Source of the DNA: Dryas octopetala
Taxonomy: Eukaryota; Streptophyta; Magnoliopsida; Rosales; Rosaceae
NCBI GenBank assembly: GCA_963921425.1
Contig: OY992832.1
Span: 18,512,835-18,576,834, forward strand
Direction: 5' to 3'
DNA: 64,000 nt
Positions 35,487 through 48,108 of this stretch are shown here, one piece after another (within the stretch, counting starts at the first letter, position 1; every line of letters begins with the position of its first letter). The translations under genes and the position numbers were made by a program. The notes beneath the pieces are model-generated. The model worked only from the letters and a program-made list of their open reading frames with translations, did not search any database and had not been told where the DNA came from.

Positions 35487-35559
35487 CTGTCTCTCTTGCC
35501 TCTAGGTACTTCTTGAAGCAGCGAAACTGTCTAGCATCATCCTCATCTTCCCTTGACAT
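35487..35559 (-). pseudogene. Orphan first-exon-like fragment, unknown protein
   Basis: On the minus strand an ATG at 35559 opens MSREDEDDARQFRCFKKY.., 24 codons plus one base. It ends at a good donor (ACAG|GTATTT). A TATA-rich run lies upstream at about 35634-35650, in the right place for a core promoter. The next exon-like pieces on this strand are the duplicated units at 34.2 and 34.1 kb. Joining them in this phase gives a stop after nine codons, whereas their open frame needs a different phase. I read this as a decayed gene or a captured fragment. I cannot name its family. Confidence 0.35.
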
Positions 35560-35699
35560 ATTTGCTTCGGCTCGGGCTTGTTTTTGGATTTTTCTAAGAG
35601 ATATAAATATGTATATGGGTCTATGGCAACCCATATATATATATATAGCTGGCTTATAAGGCTTGGCTACATACATGCATGTGACGCTAGCTAGTTAGA

Positions 35700-36952
35700 T
35701 TTCTCTATAGAACTGGCTTTGCATCCCACATGAAATTAATGAGCAATAAGTAACAGTTTCATAGTTAAAAGCGTTATGATCTGCATTCTGCAGCCACTTC
35801 TTTGATTTGTTACCCTTTATTATCATGATCAGCAGAACTATATCTGTTCGAAGCCTAATAGGTTTTTTATTTGTGGTTAGTATTTATTATTATATATCAA
35901 AGTTCATAAACATTCTTGACACAATTATGTTTCTAAACCGTGCTTAATTATGAATCCTATTACCCTGTTGCTTCTAAGTGTTTTTTTTAGCTGATTTCTC
36001 AAAAAAGGGAGATACAAAGCTCAAATTATTCACCAATTATAGTAACAACTGTACAACACTTGAGAGACAAAGGTGCAAGGGGAAAATTAAAAACACGAAT
36101 TGCCTCTCTCACCACTTGATCTAAACTAATTCAAGACTTTTAAAGTATTAATAGAAAAGATGATATTCAGTACCACATGAAACCATTGAGTCCAAACGCT
36201 CATTCAAACCCTCTTACATCTCACATTAATCTCGCATTTCTGTATAGAAATTGTTTTTGATCAACGGCATAAAGCCTAAATTCCTTCAATATGAATATTT
36301 TTCCAACTATTAGATTCGATATAGACAATGGGCGGTTATAACTTTAATGCACAGCAGCTGAAATGAAAACACAGTCCAATTGGAGAATAACTCTTAGTTA
36401 TATCTGCTTAAGATGATGAGAAAATCATATTAGATTTTGCCTTTTTAGTGCTAGCTGAACGAAAAGGCCTTTAATTTGTGCACCTTGTTGTGGGATTGTT
36501 CGGAATGTTACATCCTCTAAAAAAAATGATTACAAGCTACTATTTTCCTTCCCCAATTCACTTGCCAATAGCCAAAAAAGAGAATGGAATTGAAAGACAG
36601 TATACATGAAGTTCATAGCAAGACAAAATCTATTGACATGAATACATACATATCTCTTCAAACTTCATGTACCAAGTACATTCATACACTCACATTCCTC
36701 ACATGAATGTTTAACATAAACCAAAACTAATTATCCTAATAATCAATCTCCTAGTTGCGAAGACAACTAACCGACCCAGATTCATGACCCCAAATATTAA
36801 TGTTGTAGCAACTATACACACAAAAATACAAGTTCGAATTTAAGCACATTGCAATACATGACAGGCAAGAAAAATCATGCAACACAAAATAGTATTCCAA
36901 CATGGCTCGTTCCATAATTCTCTTCCTGAGTTTTTTTTCACTATACCTGCAA
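35700..36952. other. Intergenic, no gene seen
   Basis: This AT-rich region has only short frames. Its last part should contain the 3' UTR of the minus-strand CASP-like gene, whose stop codon is at 36953-36955. Confidence 0.5.
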
Positions 36953-38457
36953 TCATCGCGATGCAAGCGACCAGAAATTCAAGAGAAAAGATGGTAATGC
37001 AGTGAACCAGGTTATGAAAGCCATGGCCGTAGCTGTTTCAAATTGTGCACAATGGTTGTGGGCACAGCTATCAAGATCATTGTCAATGAGAACTGTGATG
37101 CCCGCAGAAGCACAAGCTGCAGCAAATGTAAGAGTGGATGCCATCTGCAGCGAAAAATGGTACATTGTTTCAACCACAGCTCACAAGTAAAGACTTAAAT
37201 ATTTACAAGACAAAATAAAAGAAAAATGTTGAAAACAACAAGAAGAGGAATATTTAGAGCAAGCTAGGGAGGAATTTTACATGGGTTTTCTGCATTTATT
37301 ATGCATGGTATCACTAGTGTCTAGTTAGTACTGAGAAACATGCTAATATTTTCCTATATCAAATCTTCAGGCACTATAGGAATGAACTTGATAAAGAGGT
37401 TTTCATAGAAGGGAAAGCTTCCCTGACCAAATATGTAGGGGATTCTAAATTTGTAACAATGCTTTCATAGTGAAGACATAATAAAGATTATTTCCTGCTC
37501 ACAGCATTAGTTTACAATATAACCATATTATAGTGAAAGTTATTGTCCATAAATCAATGCAGGACCATTCCAATTAGACAAGATAATGGCAAAAAAGACT
37601 AACTACTGCCCAGGTTACCATGAATATGTCACTCAAATTAATAATAGAGTAAGGTAAAACCACTTTGGTATTCAAGACAATACGCAGAGGTTGTCAACCA
37701 CTCAGAATCAGATCCATCGTGCTTTTGCATTATCAGTGATTAGCAATTAACAGGACAGCATCAATTAGATTCAATAGTACTTATTTTTTATAAAAAAAAG
37801 GTTATAAAGCTTGTAAAGAAGGCTATAACTTTGCAAATGAAAACTTGATGAATAGTGAAATCATGATCATCCAATGCTTCACAGTGAATGTAGACAGTAC
37901 AAAGCAAATAAAACAAGTAAGACCCAGATTCCCATATTGATGAAAATGTAGAATTTTGCTCAAATTACTTTGTAATATAACTGAATCCTACCCCATCACC
38001 AAAGGTGAACAAGCAGACAACTCGATGGTTCTGCAGAGAACGCCTGACGAGAAGGGCATAAACGTCAACGATGGCTAACGAGAAGCTCCACAGACACTGC
38101 AACCCAGCAGCTGCAACAAGGTAGCTGATGATGCACATAGCAAATCAAACACAAAAGAAGCAAAGGTTACCAGATTGAAATGGAAGCATAATCAAAGAAA
38201 CAAAATGATGAAGACTATTAATAGATGGGTAGTGGGACCTACCAAAAGGCGGTGACGGAAGGGAAGTCGGAGGTGGTGGCCATGACGAGGAGGGCGGCGG
38301 CGGAGAAGAGGAACTGAGAGAGGCGGAGGGCGAGTCCGGCGGGGGTGCCGGGCATGCCGGGCAGGTCCTTCATCCTGACCCGGGGGGCGTTGGCAACGGC
38401 GTCGTTTGTGGTGGGCAAATCTTCAACTGGGTGAACCGAACCATGGCTCACGTTCAT
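36953..38457 (-). CDS. CASPL5A2: CASP-like membrane protein, group 5A
   Basis: Three exons on the minus strand, 38243-38457, 37992-38124 and 36953-37144, join in phase to 179 aa. Four membrane segments are visible at about residues 42-62 ([19 protein letters not shown]), 72-97, 119-136 ([17 protein letters not shown]) and 154-175 ([19 protein letters not shown]). The N terminus [13 protein letters not shown] and the end NFWSLASR match CASPL5A proteins that I recall, and the length is usual for them. Exon 1 is GC-rich and starts at the conserved first Met. CASP proteins make scaffolds for lignin at the Casparian strip. CASP-like members are plasma-membrane proteins of mostly unknown role. Whether this is 5A1 or 5A2 is uncertain. 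Confidence 0.9.
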
Positions 38458-38612
38458 TTCCTCCTCCTCTCTCTCAGTGCTCAGTCGTGTTCTGAATCAT
38501 AGTCAACGATGGTGGATTGAAAGTAAAAAGATGGAAAATTCGAAATGGGTTTATTGAAGGCCCGTATCGGACTTCGGGTTGTGGCCCAAAGGTGATTACA
38601 ACTTTTGGTAAT
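38458..38612 (-). promoter_or_regulatory. Short promoter region of the CASP-like gene
   Basis: Upstream of the minus-strand ATG lies a CTCT/GAGG-rich leader. A Mutator-type MITE begins about 155 bp away (38622). The usable proximal promoter is therefore either very short or includes transposon sequence. Confidence 0.4.
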
Positions 38613-38621
38613 AAGTGAAAG

Positions 38622-39033
38622 AGGGAGGCTATGCAAACCACCCTTTTGTGCTGAGTTGACTACTTTAATAAATTTTTTTCAACTTTTTTCCTATTTTACC
38701 CTTTATTGCAAAAACATGATAAAATCACCCAGATCCATTCGGTGGTCATCTATCGAAATATCCACCAATGTTCGGCAGATAAGTGTCGAATAAATACAAA
38801 TATTTCGGCAGATAACTGTCGAATGCCTTTTTCATTTCCATTCGGTAGTTATCCACCGAATAATCCACCAATGTTCAGCAGATAACTGTCGAATAATCAT
38901 AAATATTTCGGTAGATAACTGTCGAATGACCCAACTAACAAAATTGAAATTTTTTTGTTTTAAGGGTAAAGTTGGAATTTTAAAATAGGGTGGTCAACTT
39001 AGCAATTTAAGGTGGTCTGAATAGCATTGGCCT
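38622..39033. mobile_element. Mutator-type MITE with an internal palindrome array
   Basis: The termini pair: left AGGGAGGCTATGCAAACCAC, right (reverse complement) AGGCCAATGCTATTCAGACC. Flanking 9-mers AAGTGAAAG (38613-38621) and AAGTGGAAA (39034-39042) match at seven of nine. Inside, TTCGGCAGATAACTGTCGAA-like imperfect palindromes occur at least five times between 38735 and 38930 in both orientations. They form two diverged units of about 100 bp. Confidence 0.6.
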
Positions 39034-39042
39034 AAGTGGAAA

Positions 39043-40880
39043 TAAGTGAGAGATGGCTGAATGCTGATGGGGTTTCAGACAACCACTAAACGCCCAAAAT
39101 TTAAACTGTCATAAAATTAAGGGAGACTTTTGTGCATCAAACTAACAATGTACCATTACAATATCTTGACAAGCCCATTGTCATTTGTAAAGGTATGAAT
39201 AAACATTTTTAAGTTGCCTAAAGAACTATGAATGGAACTTTAGAATGCCTAAATTATAGTGGGGTGCTGGTGTTGAGGGGAAATGAGTTCATGATTGGTT
39301 GTCATAGGGTAAGCTATGCTTATCTAGGGACATTGAGGTTTAGGATTTCACGCTTAGAGTATTTTAATCCAACTTTGATTGGAAAGTAAGGGTGGAGAAT
39401 TGAAGATAAATACCAATATAGTGTTTATTATTTTAGTTACATTAAAATGAATCAAATATTTAACATATTATAATTTACATGTTTTTCCATTATTTTTTAC
39501 CACTTTGACTAGTCCAAAGAGACTGATGAAAATTTTAAATTGAAAGAAGATACAGTGTTAATGTCTCCAGTTATTATTTGTGGCCATGATGACAATTTTG
39601 ATTGTTGTAGTGGCACAATCTATTTGGCCATTGATTTTAATTTTAGTGAAGGAACTAATCACCATAGAAAATATTATATTTGCATTTGAATATGCCTTAA
39701 GGCCCTCAAGGAGTCAAGGGGTTGCATGGTCAAAAGATGACCCATTTTGGCAATGGGAAGCCCTACAAGTTGTACATAACTAATTTTCAAGGCTATTTTT
39801 AACGATTGATTTTCAAGTCTTAATTTTAAGTTATTATTATTTTTTTAATAAATTACTCCCAAGTCCTGTTTTTGGAAAAATTTTAACTGCAAATTCAGCC
39901 AAATAAAAAATTAAGTTCAAGCCTAATTAATCCTTGTACGAGCGTGCGGAGTTGAAAAAATACACTACCGAACGCTCGATGGATGCATCTTTTTAGGCTG
40001 CAAATTATATGTTTTAGGTTGTAGATATAAATTTTAGGTTGTAAATGTAGGTTTTATGTTGTAGATGCATATATCATCGAGCGATCGGTGGACAGTTTTG
40101 GGCTTCTACTTAATTTTTAGGCCAATTGGGGTTTGAGTTAAATTTCTTTCTTATTTTGGATTTTTATTTAATGCATCCTTTTTTTTGTAATGTATTAAAA
40201 TTGTTCAATGTAATAAAGGAAAAATTAATATTTTCCTTGCTATAGTTAACAAAAAAGTAACACAAATTTATCAATGATATTTAAGTTGAAAATAAGAATA
40301 ATAGAAGAACATAACATATGTCTTGCTATCCTATTTAAATTCTCACAATAATATTCTTCTATACAAAATCAATAAATGATTTTCATGCCTAAATGGTAGT
40401 AATCCTTGACCATTATTAAAAAGACCAATACAATATTTTGAATAACTGTTATATGGTTCACTAAAGTACTCATAAAATAGCTTATGTGAGGCAAATTTGT
40501 TGCATTACTTTGTTAGATACTGATTTTTTTATTAAGAGATGTGTTAGATTGTGACATAAATTTTGTTGCATATACTTTGGTAAGTATTGGATATTTCATA
40601 AAAGAATGTAATGTTGTATACCAAATTTCAATTTCCAATTAAAGATTGAATTTTTTAACTTGGAGTTGTTAAGATTTTATGCTCTAACGTCTTTTTGTAA
40701 GAAAAATTGACCACCCAAACTAAAGCCACTAAAATTAAATTTCACCACTATAACCGATACCGACAATAAATGATGATATCATATTATATTGCACATGTTA
40801 AAATGTCACATATTGCATTTATTTAAACAAAGTCCAATTATTTTCAAAATGTGTCGTTCCAACACATTTTTAGAGAAACT
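39043..40880. other. Intergenic, no gene seen
   Basis: This is AT-rich DNA. Short repeats of a TTTTAGGTTGTAGAT word occur at 39999-40065. No frame encodes a recognisable protein. Confidence 0.5.
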
Positions 40881-41410
40881 AAGGGCCCATTTAACACTGC
40901 GTTTAGAACTATCAAAAACGTTTTCAGATTAGTTAAAGTGTTTTTGGTAGTGTTTGACATAAATAAATAAAAGTGCTTATGAGTTATAAAAGCATTTTTA
41001 AGTGAATTTTTGAAGGCTTATTTGAGAATGCTTTTGTAGGAAGTGCTTTCATTAAAAGCACTTTTGTTAGAAACACATAAATATATTTGAAAAAAATCAA
41101 AATGCTTCTTGTAAATGCGCTTGAAAGTGTTTTCAGGTGCTTCATCATGTTGCGCTTCCAAATACTTTTATAACTCAAAAACATTTTTAATTTTTTTTGC
41201 CAAACGCAAGAAAAAATAGTTTTGACTATTTAAAACCGCTTTTAAACTTTTTAAAATCACTGCCAAACAAGCCATGAAAAGCCCATAACTACAGGAAACA
41301 CTTACAAGTGCTTTTGCATGAAGCACTTAAAATTTTTATAAAAATTTGTATTTGTTTATAGAAGCGCTTATAGCAAAAGTGATACTGAACATAAACGCTT
41401 TATAAGAAGT
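40881..41410. repeat. Degenerate inverted-repeat element rich in AAGTGCTT
   Basis: The left part begins GGGCCCATTTAACACTGCGT. Near 41285 the reverse complement reads GGGCTTTTCATGGCTTGTTT. Many AAGTGCTTTT and AAGCACTT words occur inside and beyond, to about 41400. It resembles the remnant in the last REV intron. The borders and the target duplication are not clear. Confidence 0.4.
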
Positions 41411-41544
41411 AGTGCTAGATATACCCTAATTTTATTGCGAATCTACTTATTAAATTAGCTAGATTAAGGACCCTTAGACATATATTGAAATCATTTGTTT
41501 TTTTTAGTTATAATCGATGGATGTCGAAGAAGATATTATGAAAA

Positions 41545-42674
41545 GGTTTAATTATCGATTTACCACAAAAAATTATAACTCATTCCCACTTTGCCACTTG
41601 AAAGATTTTTTGTCCCAAATTACTACCTGTAACTTATATCCGTATCCCATTTTACCTTACTCCGTCAATAATTCTGTTAAAAACGATGACCTGACAGTTA
41701 ATGCTAACGTGGCGCGCTGGATGTGCGCCATGTGTCACATCTTTGCTTTTATTTTCAGATTTTTTTATTTTTCTATTTTATAAACTTTAAAAATTAATTA
41801 AAAATAACTCCGAACTCAGAAAAATACACAGAAAATTTTTACAGACTCGTCTTGACTAGTACTAATTTACTATCATGTTAAATTACTAATTTACCCTCTT
41901 AAATTTCCAAAAAAAAAAAAAGAAAGTCCAAATTTATTTCTAAAAAATTAAAATAAATTTCCCTCTATTAAAAAAATTCTAGACAAATTCTCGTAAACTC
42001 TTGGAAAAATTCTCAAAAATATTTTGGAAATTACCAAAAACCTATTTTAGAGAATTATTTCGAGACTTTACAGAAATTCTAGAATTTTTCTAGAATTTAT
42101 TTTATAGGGAAATTTATTTTTCTCTAAGACCGAGAGGTCTTTTGGGTAGCAAGTGTTCACGAGAAAGGTATTGTTAGTTTTTAGAAGACTAACGGTGCAT
42201 ACTTCATATTTTTTGGAGTTCGGAAGATTATCCTATGAATTTCCAAAGAGTATAGAGTATTTTAATTTTATAGAGTATTTTAATTTTCTAAAAATAAATT
42301 TGGACTTTCCAAATTTTCTGGAAATGTTTAGAGGGAAAATTGACATTTTGACCCTATAGTAAATTAGTACTAGTCAAGACAAGTCAATAAGAATTTTCTA
42401 AGTTCGGAGCTATTTTAAATTAATTTTCAAAATTTATAAAAATAAAAAAATAAAAAAAATCAGAAAATACAAGAAAAAATGTGACACGTGGTGCACATCC
42501 AGCGCGCCACGTCAGCATTAATGACTAGATCATCATTTTTAACAGAATTGTTGACGGAACAAGGTAAAATGAGACATGAATGCAAGTTACAGATGATAAT
42601 CTGGGACAAAAAAACTTTCAGGTGGCAAAGTGGGAATGAGTTACAGTTTTGGGTGGTAAATCGATAATTGAACC
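41545..42674. mobile_element. Long foldback transposon, Mutator type (1130 bp)
   Basis: The left terminus GGTTTAATTATCGATTTACC and the right, in reverse complement GGTTCAATTATCGATTTACC, remain alignable inwards for about 330 bases. Shared blocks include CATTCCCACTTTGCCAC, CGTGGCGCGCTGGATGTGC and GACTAGTACTAATTTACTA. The centre is also partly palindromic (CTAGAATTTTTCTAGAATTT). Flanking 9-mers TTATGAAAA (41536-41544) and TTATAAAAA (42675-42683) differ by one base. The 88-codon frame at 41517-41783 lies in the left arm and is not a recognised protein. Confidence 0.75.
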
Positions 42675-42683
42675 TTATAAAAA

Positions 42684-43391
42684 TTGGTTGTATTTAAAGT
42701 TGCCATTATTAATATTTTTTTCTCCCCAAAAAGAAAATTGAAAAGAAGAAAAAGAGTCCAACTTATATCTTTAGTTTCATCACTTCATGTACACAAGCAA
42801 CATATAATACAAAAAAGAAATTTTTTTTAATATTTGAATATAAAAGTACAAGTTGCTTTTCAAAAAAAGAACACAAGAAAAGGATAAATCTTGTATGGGG
42901 CTTGCCCTACCGAAGACTCACTCCACAAGAAAAATGAAAAGAAAATGGTTAGATGGGAAATTCGGGAGTACCTCATTTGTACTTTTGTGCCCACCCTCTG
43001 TCCCTCTCTCTCATTATGCAGCAACAATTAGCCAACAAGCCAACAAGCCAATAAGCCAATAAGCCAATAAGCCAATAAGCCACGATAAGCTAATTAGCCA
43101 TTTTGCTCACACACACACACAGAGCTTATTATTATTTTCTGGGGGCTCATTTTCTCTCTGTCTCTCTCTCGATCTTCACGGCCTCTTGCTCCCCAGTCGA
43201 TCTCGCAAAATTAGGGTTTCGACTTTCGAGCTTCAAAAGCACCGTCCCAGCTCCTCTCAAATCTCCACCTCTCCGCTTTGTCCCTTAAGAAGGCCTAGAT
43301 TTGCTGCTACTGCTTCTGCTGCTGCTGCTTCTAGGGTTTTACAGATCTAAGCCAGCTCTTACTTCCCAGCTCTGCTTTCTCCCTCTTCACC
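42684..43391 (+). promoter_or_regulatory. Promoter and leader of the SAPS gene
   Basis: An 8 bp minisatellite (AATAAGCC and variants) occupies 43028-43099. CT-rich sequence follows, then a telo-box in reverse (TTAGGGTTT, 43211-43219) and a TGC/CTG-rich stretch at 43299-43330, before the start codon at 43392. I see no ATG-started upstream ORF of note in the last 290 bases. Confidence 0.5.
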
Positions 43392-46300
43392 ATGTTTTGG
43401 AAGCTCACTGCTCTCTCTGCCTCCTCACCTGTAACTCTCTATCCTTTTCAATCTCTTTCATTTCGAAACCTAATTTCAGCTTCTTATGTGGAAATTCACT
43501 GCTCTTCTAGTTGATGAGTTTGCTTATTCACAAGTTTAATTGCTGCTTTTAATTGCTAATCAGTTTCATTTACCGTTTGATTGCTTTTATTGCAATTTGC
43601 TGTGTACTGATCGAACTTAACTGTAGTAGTTTCAGAAATTTAATGGCAAATAGATTTTTTTTCTTTTTAGCCAGCTATGTTTCGGGGATTGGGTTTACTT
43701 TATAAGTGAGGTATGTTATTAATGTGATTGTGGTTATAGTGGGCGAACTCAAATTTTGTATTTTGGGATGTGGGATTGCCCTCTGTTTGGCTGATGATGA
43801 GAAACTGAAGGAAATGATAGGAATGAAACTATTTGTGAGATTCATGCTTTCTGTTTAAGGGTTTGGATTTGGACACTCTTTAGCAGCTTCTATTTCCTTT
43901 TTCCTTGGCCAGCTAGTAACATAAGTAACAATGTTCAGCCGTTGAAGTTTTAAGTGCATTGAAGCCCACGTTTGTTTCCTTGCTTACTACAAGGCTTCTA
44001 TTTTTCTGACCTCTTATTATTATTTTTTTTCTTTTTGGGTTTTCTTCTGTACAGGTGGAGTCAGTGCTAGACAAGGAGAATTTTACATTGGAAGAGCTTC
44101 TGGATGAAGAAGAAATTATCCAAGAATGCAAAGCATTAAACACTCGTCTCATTAATTTGTAATGTTCCTGATATATTCAAGTTCCTGTTTGTATATGTTA
44201 TAAGTCAATACCAGAATTCACTCTCTTTCCTTGCTAAATTTGAGAATATTTGGAGGATTTATTGTAGATGATGAAACTTGATTGTGGATGATACATTGAA
44301 ACCCTTGTGTAATTTTATGTTTTCAGTCTACGGGATAGAGCCCAGGTGGAACAATTATTGCGTTACATTGTTGAAGAACCTCCTGAGGATGCTGAAAGCA
44401 AACGAACCTTCAAGTATTATTCCATCTTGTCAAAGAATTACTTTTAACAATTTTATTTATATTCAAATGTCCGAACTCCAAACCTGATTTTTATTATTTT
44501 TTGGTTTTGCTTCTAATTATTTTAGTAAAATTTGTTTCGTGATTTAGGTTCCCCTTCATTGCTTGTGAGGTGTTTACATGTGAAATTGATGTTATTTTAA
44601 AGACTTTGGTGGATGAAGAGGAGGTATCCATGATCACATCTTATATTTAAATAAGGAAGCTGATGTTTAAAATCTTGTTTATGATTGATATATGCTTATT
44701 ATGTGATTGCAGCTAATGGACTTGCTTTTCTCCTTCTTGGAACCAAGTCGTCCTCATAGTGCCCTGCTGGCTGGGTATTTTAGCAAGGTATCTATGACGA
44801 TTCTAGTAGCATTTTGTCCTACTCTCTGGTCACAAAATGGATTTCTTGATGCTCTTTTTGTGTGGAAACTTTAGGTTGTTGTATGCCTTATGATACGGAA
44901 GACAGTCCCACTTATGAATTATGTTCAGGTAAGTAACTTTTTTAGCATATCTTAGTACTGTAGATTTTAAATTTTTGCGATTTTTTTATCTATTTGGGAG
45001 CAGAAACTGTGTGCTATATTGGATCTATTGCCCCTTTACAATGCCAACATCCATAACCCACATTTATCTGATTGCAATGTATTCTGTTCAACATAAAGAT
45101 GTCATGGTTTACTTTGTATGTTGTCTCCCTTCTGTAGCATCTCTCAGTGGAGGCTAGAGTTTATTGCCGAAAATTTGACCCAATGTTATCTTTCTAGTCA
45201 ACTTTGACCTTTGGTGCCGAACTTGTGTTGTCTGGCATTATTTACTCTCTTGATAAAAAACAATATATTCTGCCAAGACTGGATCTGCCTGCTCAGTAGC
45301 TTGAAATCGTGCTCTCTATGTTTGGAGTAGTCCTAATGTTTGGCCTTGTGCATCTTACACACATAAATTATGTTCACTAGCTCTGCTGAAATGAGCTACT
45401 TGCCTATGATATTCCCTCAGTTGACTGTTGTTTTAGAAAGAAAAATGGGAGGAAATTGTTTTAGCTGTGAGATTTGAGTAATATTCTTTTTATTTTAATA
45501 GGAAAAAAATGAATATCACCCATATTTCACAGACCCATCGGGATGCTTACTTTTTTTATTTTATTTATTTGTGTAAATGTTGTTTATTTATACTGTCACT
45601 GATTTTTACAGGCTCATCAGGATGTTTTCCGCAAGCTAGTTGATTTGATAGGAATTACATCCATCATGGAGGTAATTAAGAATAAATTTTTCAGAAGTTA
45701 GTTTAAAATTGATGACATTTTGCATGTAAGAGGTTGGTTTGAAGTTTAACCTGAGGTGTTCTCATGGCACAGGTTTTGGTTCGACTTGTTGGCGCAGATG
45801 ACCACGTGTATCCCAATTTTATAGATGTGATGCAATTGTTAGCTGAGAGTAATCTGCTAGAAATGATTGTAGATAAATTGAGCCCCTCTGTAAGTGAAAG
45901 ATTATACTCTTGCTTATCAATAGAATTTGCTCACCTACATATTTATGGAACATATATAACTATTTAATTATGCACTTTTTGTAGCAACTATAGCTGCCTG
46001 TTATGCATATTCCAGGTTACAGTTCCCTTTTCTTTGGTCATTTTGGTCATGGTACCTTAATTCCCCAATTATTGATTAACTTGAGTAGAGAACTGTATAT
46101 GTTGACTAAATTACCTAATGGAGATTTGCTTACTTGAATGTTTATACATCCTGTGTATGTCCACTTTTTGAGGTGGTTTTCCTACGTGCACATCTTTAGA
46201 TGTCACATAAAGGTGCAGCCCCTTGGATTGGGAAAACCATACATGAACAGGGAATTGGGAAGTATTGCATGCTTTGTCACTTTAACTGTATGGCTTTGGC

Positions 46301-48058
46301 CTTTCTAGTTGGAGTTCTATATGGTTTTTATTGTTTTTGGTAAGAATTTGTAATAATATTGGGAAAAGTGCAAGAGATTACTGTGACATGAGACCCTTAA
46401 ATATTAAATGAAGAAAACAATAATGGTAACATAGATATGTACATCAGCTACAGAAGTTTGGAATAAATGTAAAGAAATTAGCTCATTATATTGTGAATCT
46501 AACAATTTTCTTTTACTTTGGATCAGAATCCTCCTGAAGTGCATGCTAATGCAGCTGAAACACTTTCTGCTATTACACGAAATGCCCCATCAGCCCTAGC
46601 GACCAAACTTTCTAGCCCAAGGTTTGCAGGGAAAGCACTTTTTGGTGGCATTGGATATTTTATTATGTTTCTATAAGTTTTTTTGGATAGTGGTTTTGAA
46701 TTCTTCTTGAATAATTGATATGCAGTTTCGTTGCAAGGATATTTGGTCATGCATTGGAAGATTCACATTCAAAGTCTGCCCTTGTACACTCACTTTCTGT
46801 CTGCATCTCTTTGTTGGATCCGAAAAGATCTGCAGCTTCTTCTCCCTTGTTTCATTCTTTTCGGAGCCAACATATGTTTGAGTCTCCAATCCCTGTTAAT
46901 CCAGACACTGTCAGTGCAATGCTCCCAAAACTCGGTGAGTGTGCAAATATCTCTTGCCATAATTTTGTCAAAAAATGGAAAAGTTGTTTTATGTTCCTCA
47001 TAAATAAATAATGCTTTTAAAAAAAATAATGTTTTTCATCTATTGATGTTTAATTTTTTTTGTAAGAAGCATCTATTGATATTCATTTTATTTAGCTAAT
47101 TTTTTCTAAACTTACTATATGGAAATGTGAATACATATTACATCACTATTTTAGTGTATCACTTACATTTTCAACACAAATTTGGAATTTTCATGCTTGT
47201 AAATTTTCAATTTAACGTGGCCTTTGTATCCACTTGAAAGGGGATATGTTAGGGTTCAGTCCATGAAAAGTGGAAGTAACTGAACCTCACAGCAGCTTTG
47301 GATTATAATGAGGCTCATATCATAGGGTGAAACATATTGCCATGTCTGGGATCTGATAGGAATATGCCTCATATTGTACAAAATATAAGGGCTTATTATA
47401 TTTTCTCTGACAATTGTTCAATTGTTCAATTATTACTTTTTCTCTGACAATTGTTCAATTATTACATTTTAGTGGCCTTAAAGAAAAAGAATAATGGTTT
47501 CATCAGTATGATTATCATGATTGTAAAGTTTGGTTGTCCAGGTGACTTGCTTATGCTTTTGAATGTGTCAACGGATGAGAAATTATTGCCGACAACATAT
47601 GGAGAGTTGAGGCCTCCACTTGGAAAGCATCGCTTAAAGGTTGGTTTAGTTTTGTTCAGCATATGCCAGACAGTTTATCTTCCATTTTGGACCTCCATTG
47701 GAATTAGACTAGTAATCTGGCTGTCATTTATTTACTAAATAGTTTAGGGATTTCAGAATTCAGTTTGGAGCTGGCAGAAATTATGTCTCAATGACTGTGA
47801 AACCCTAGTTTACAGAAAGCTTGTCATTATTGGAATACTGGAACTGTCAATTTCCAGTTCTAAACTGTTCTGCATTACTTCAGGTTGTGGAGTTCATTGC
47901 TGTTCTATTGAGATCTGGCAACGAAGATGCTGAAAAGGAATTGGTTAGCTCAGGAACGATCCGACGGGTCATTGATCTTTTCTTTGAGTAAGCTGCTACT
48001 TCAATTTTTTTTATTTTGAAATAGTTAAGTCATTGGAGATATTGTCTAAAGAAACTTT

Positions 48059-48108
<50 letters not shown>

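Noticed and set aside
38735..38930. Regularly spaced palindromes that might suggest a CRISPR array
   Set aside because: The window is plant nuclear DNA, the units are diverged and in both orientations, and they lie inside a MITE with its own flanking duplication.
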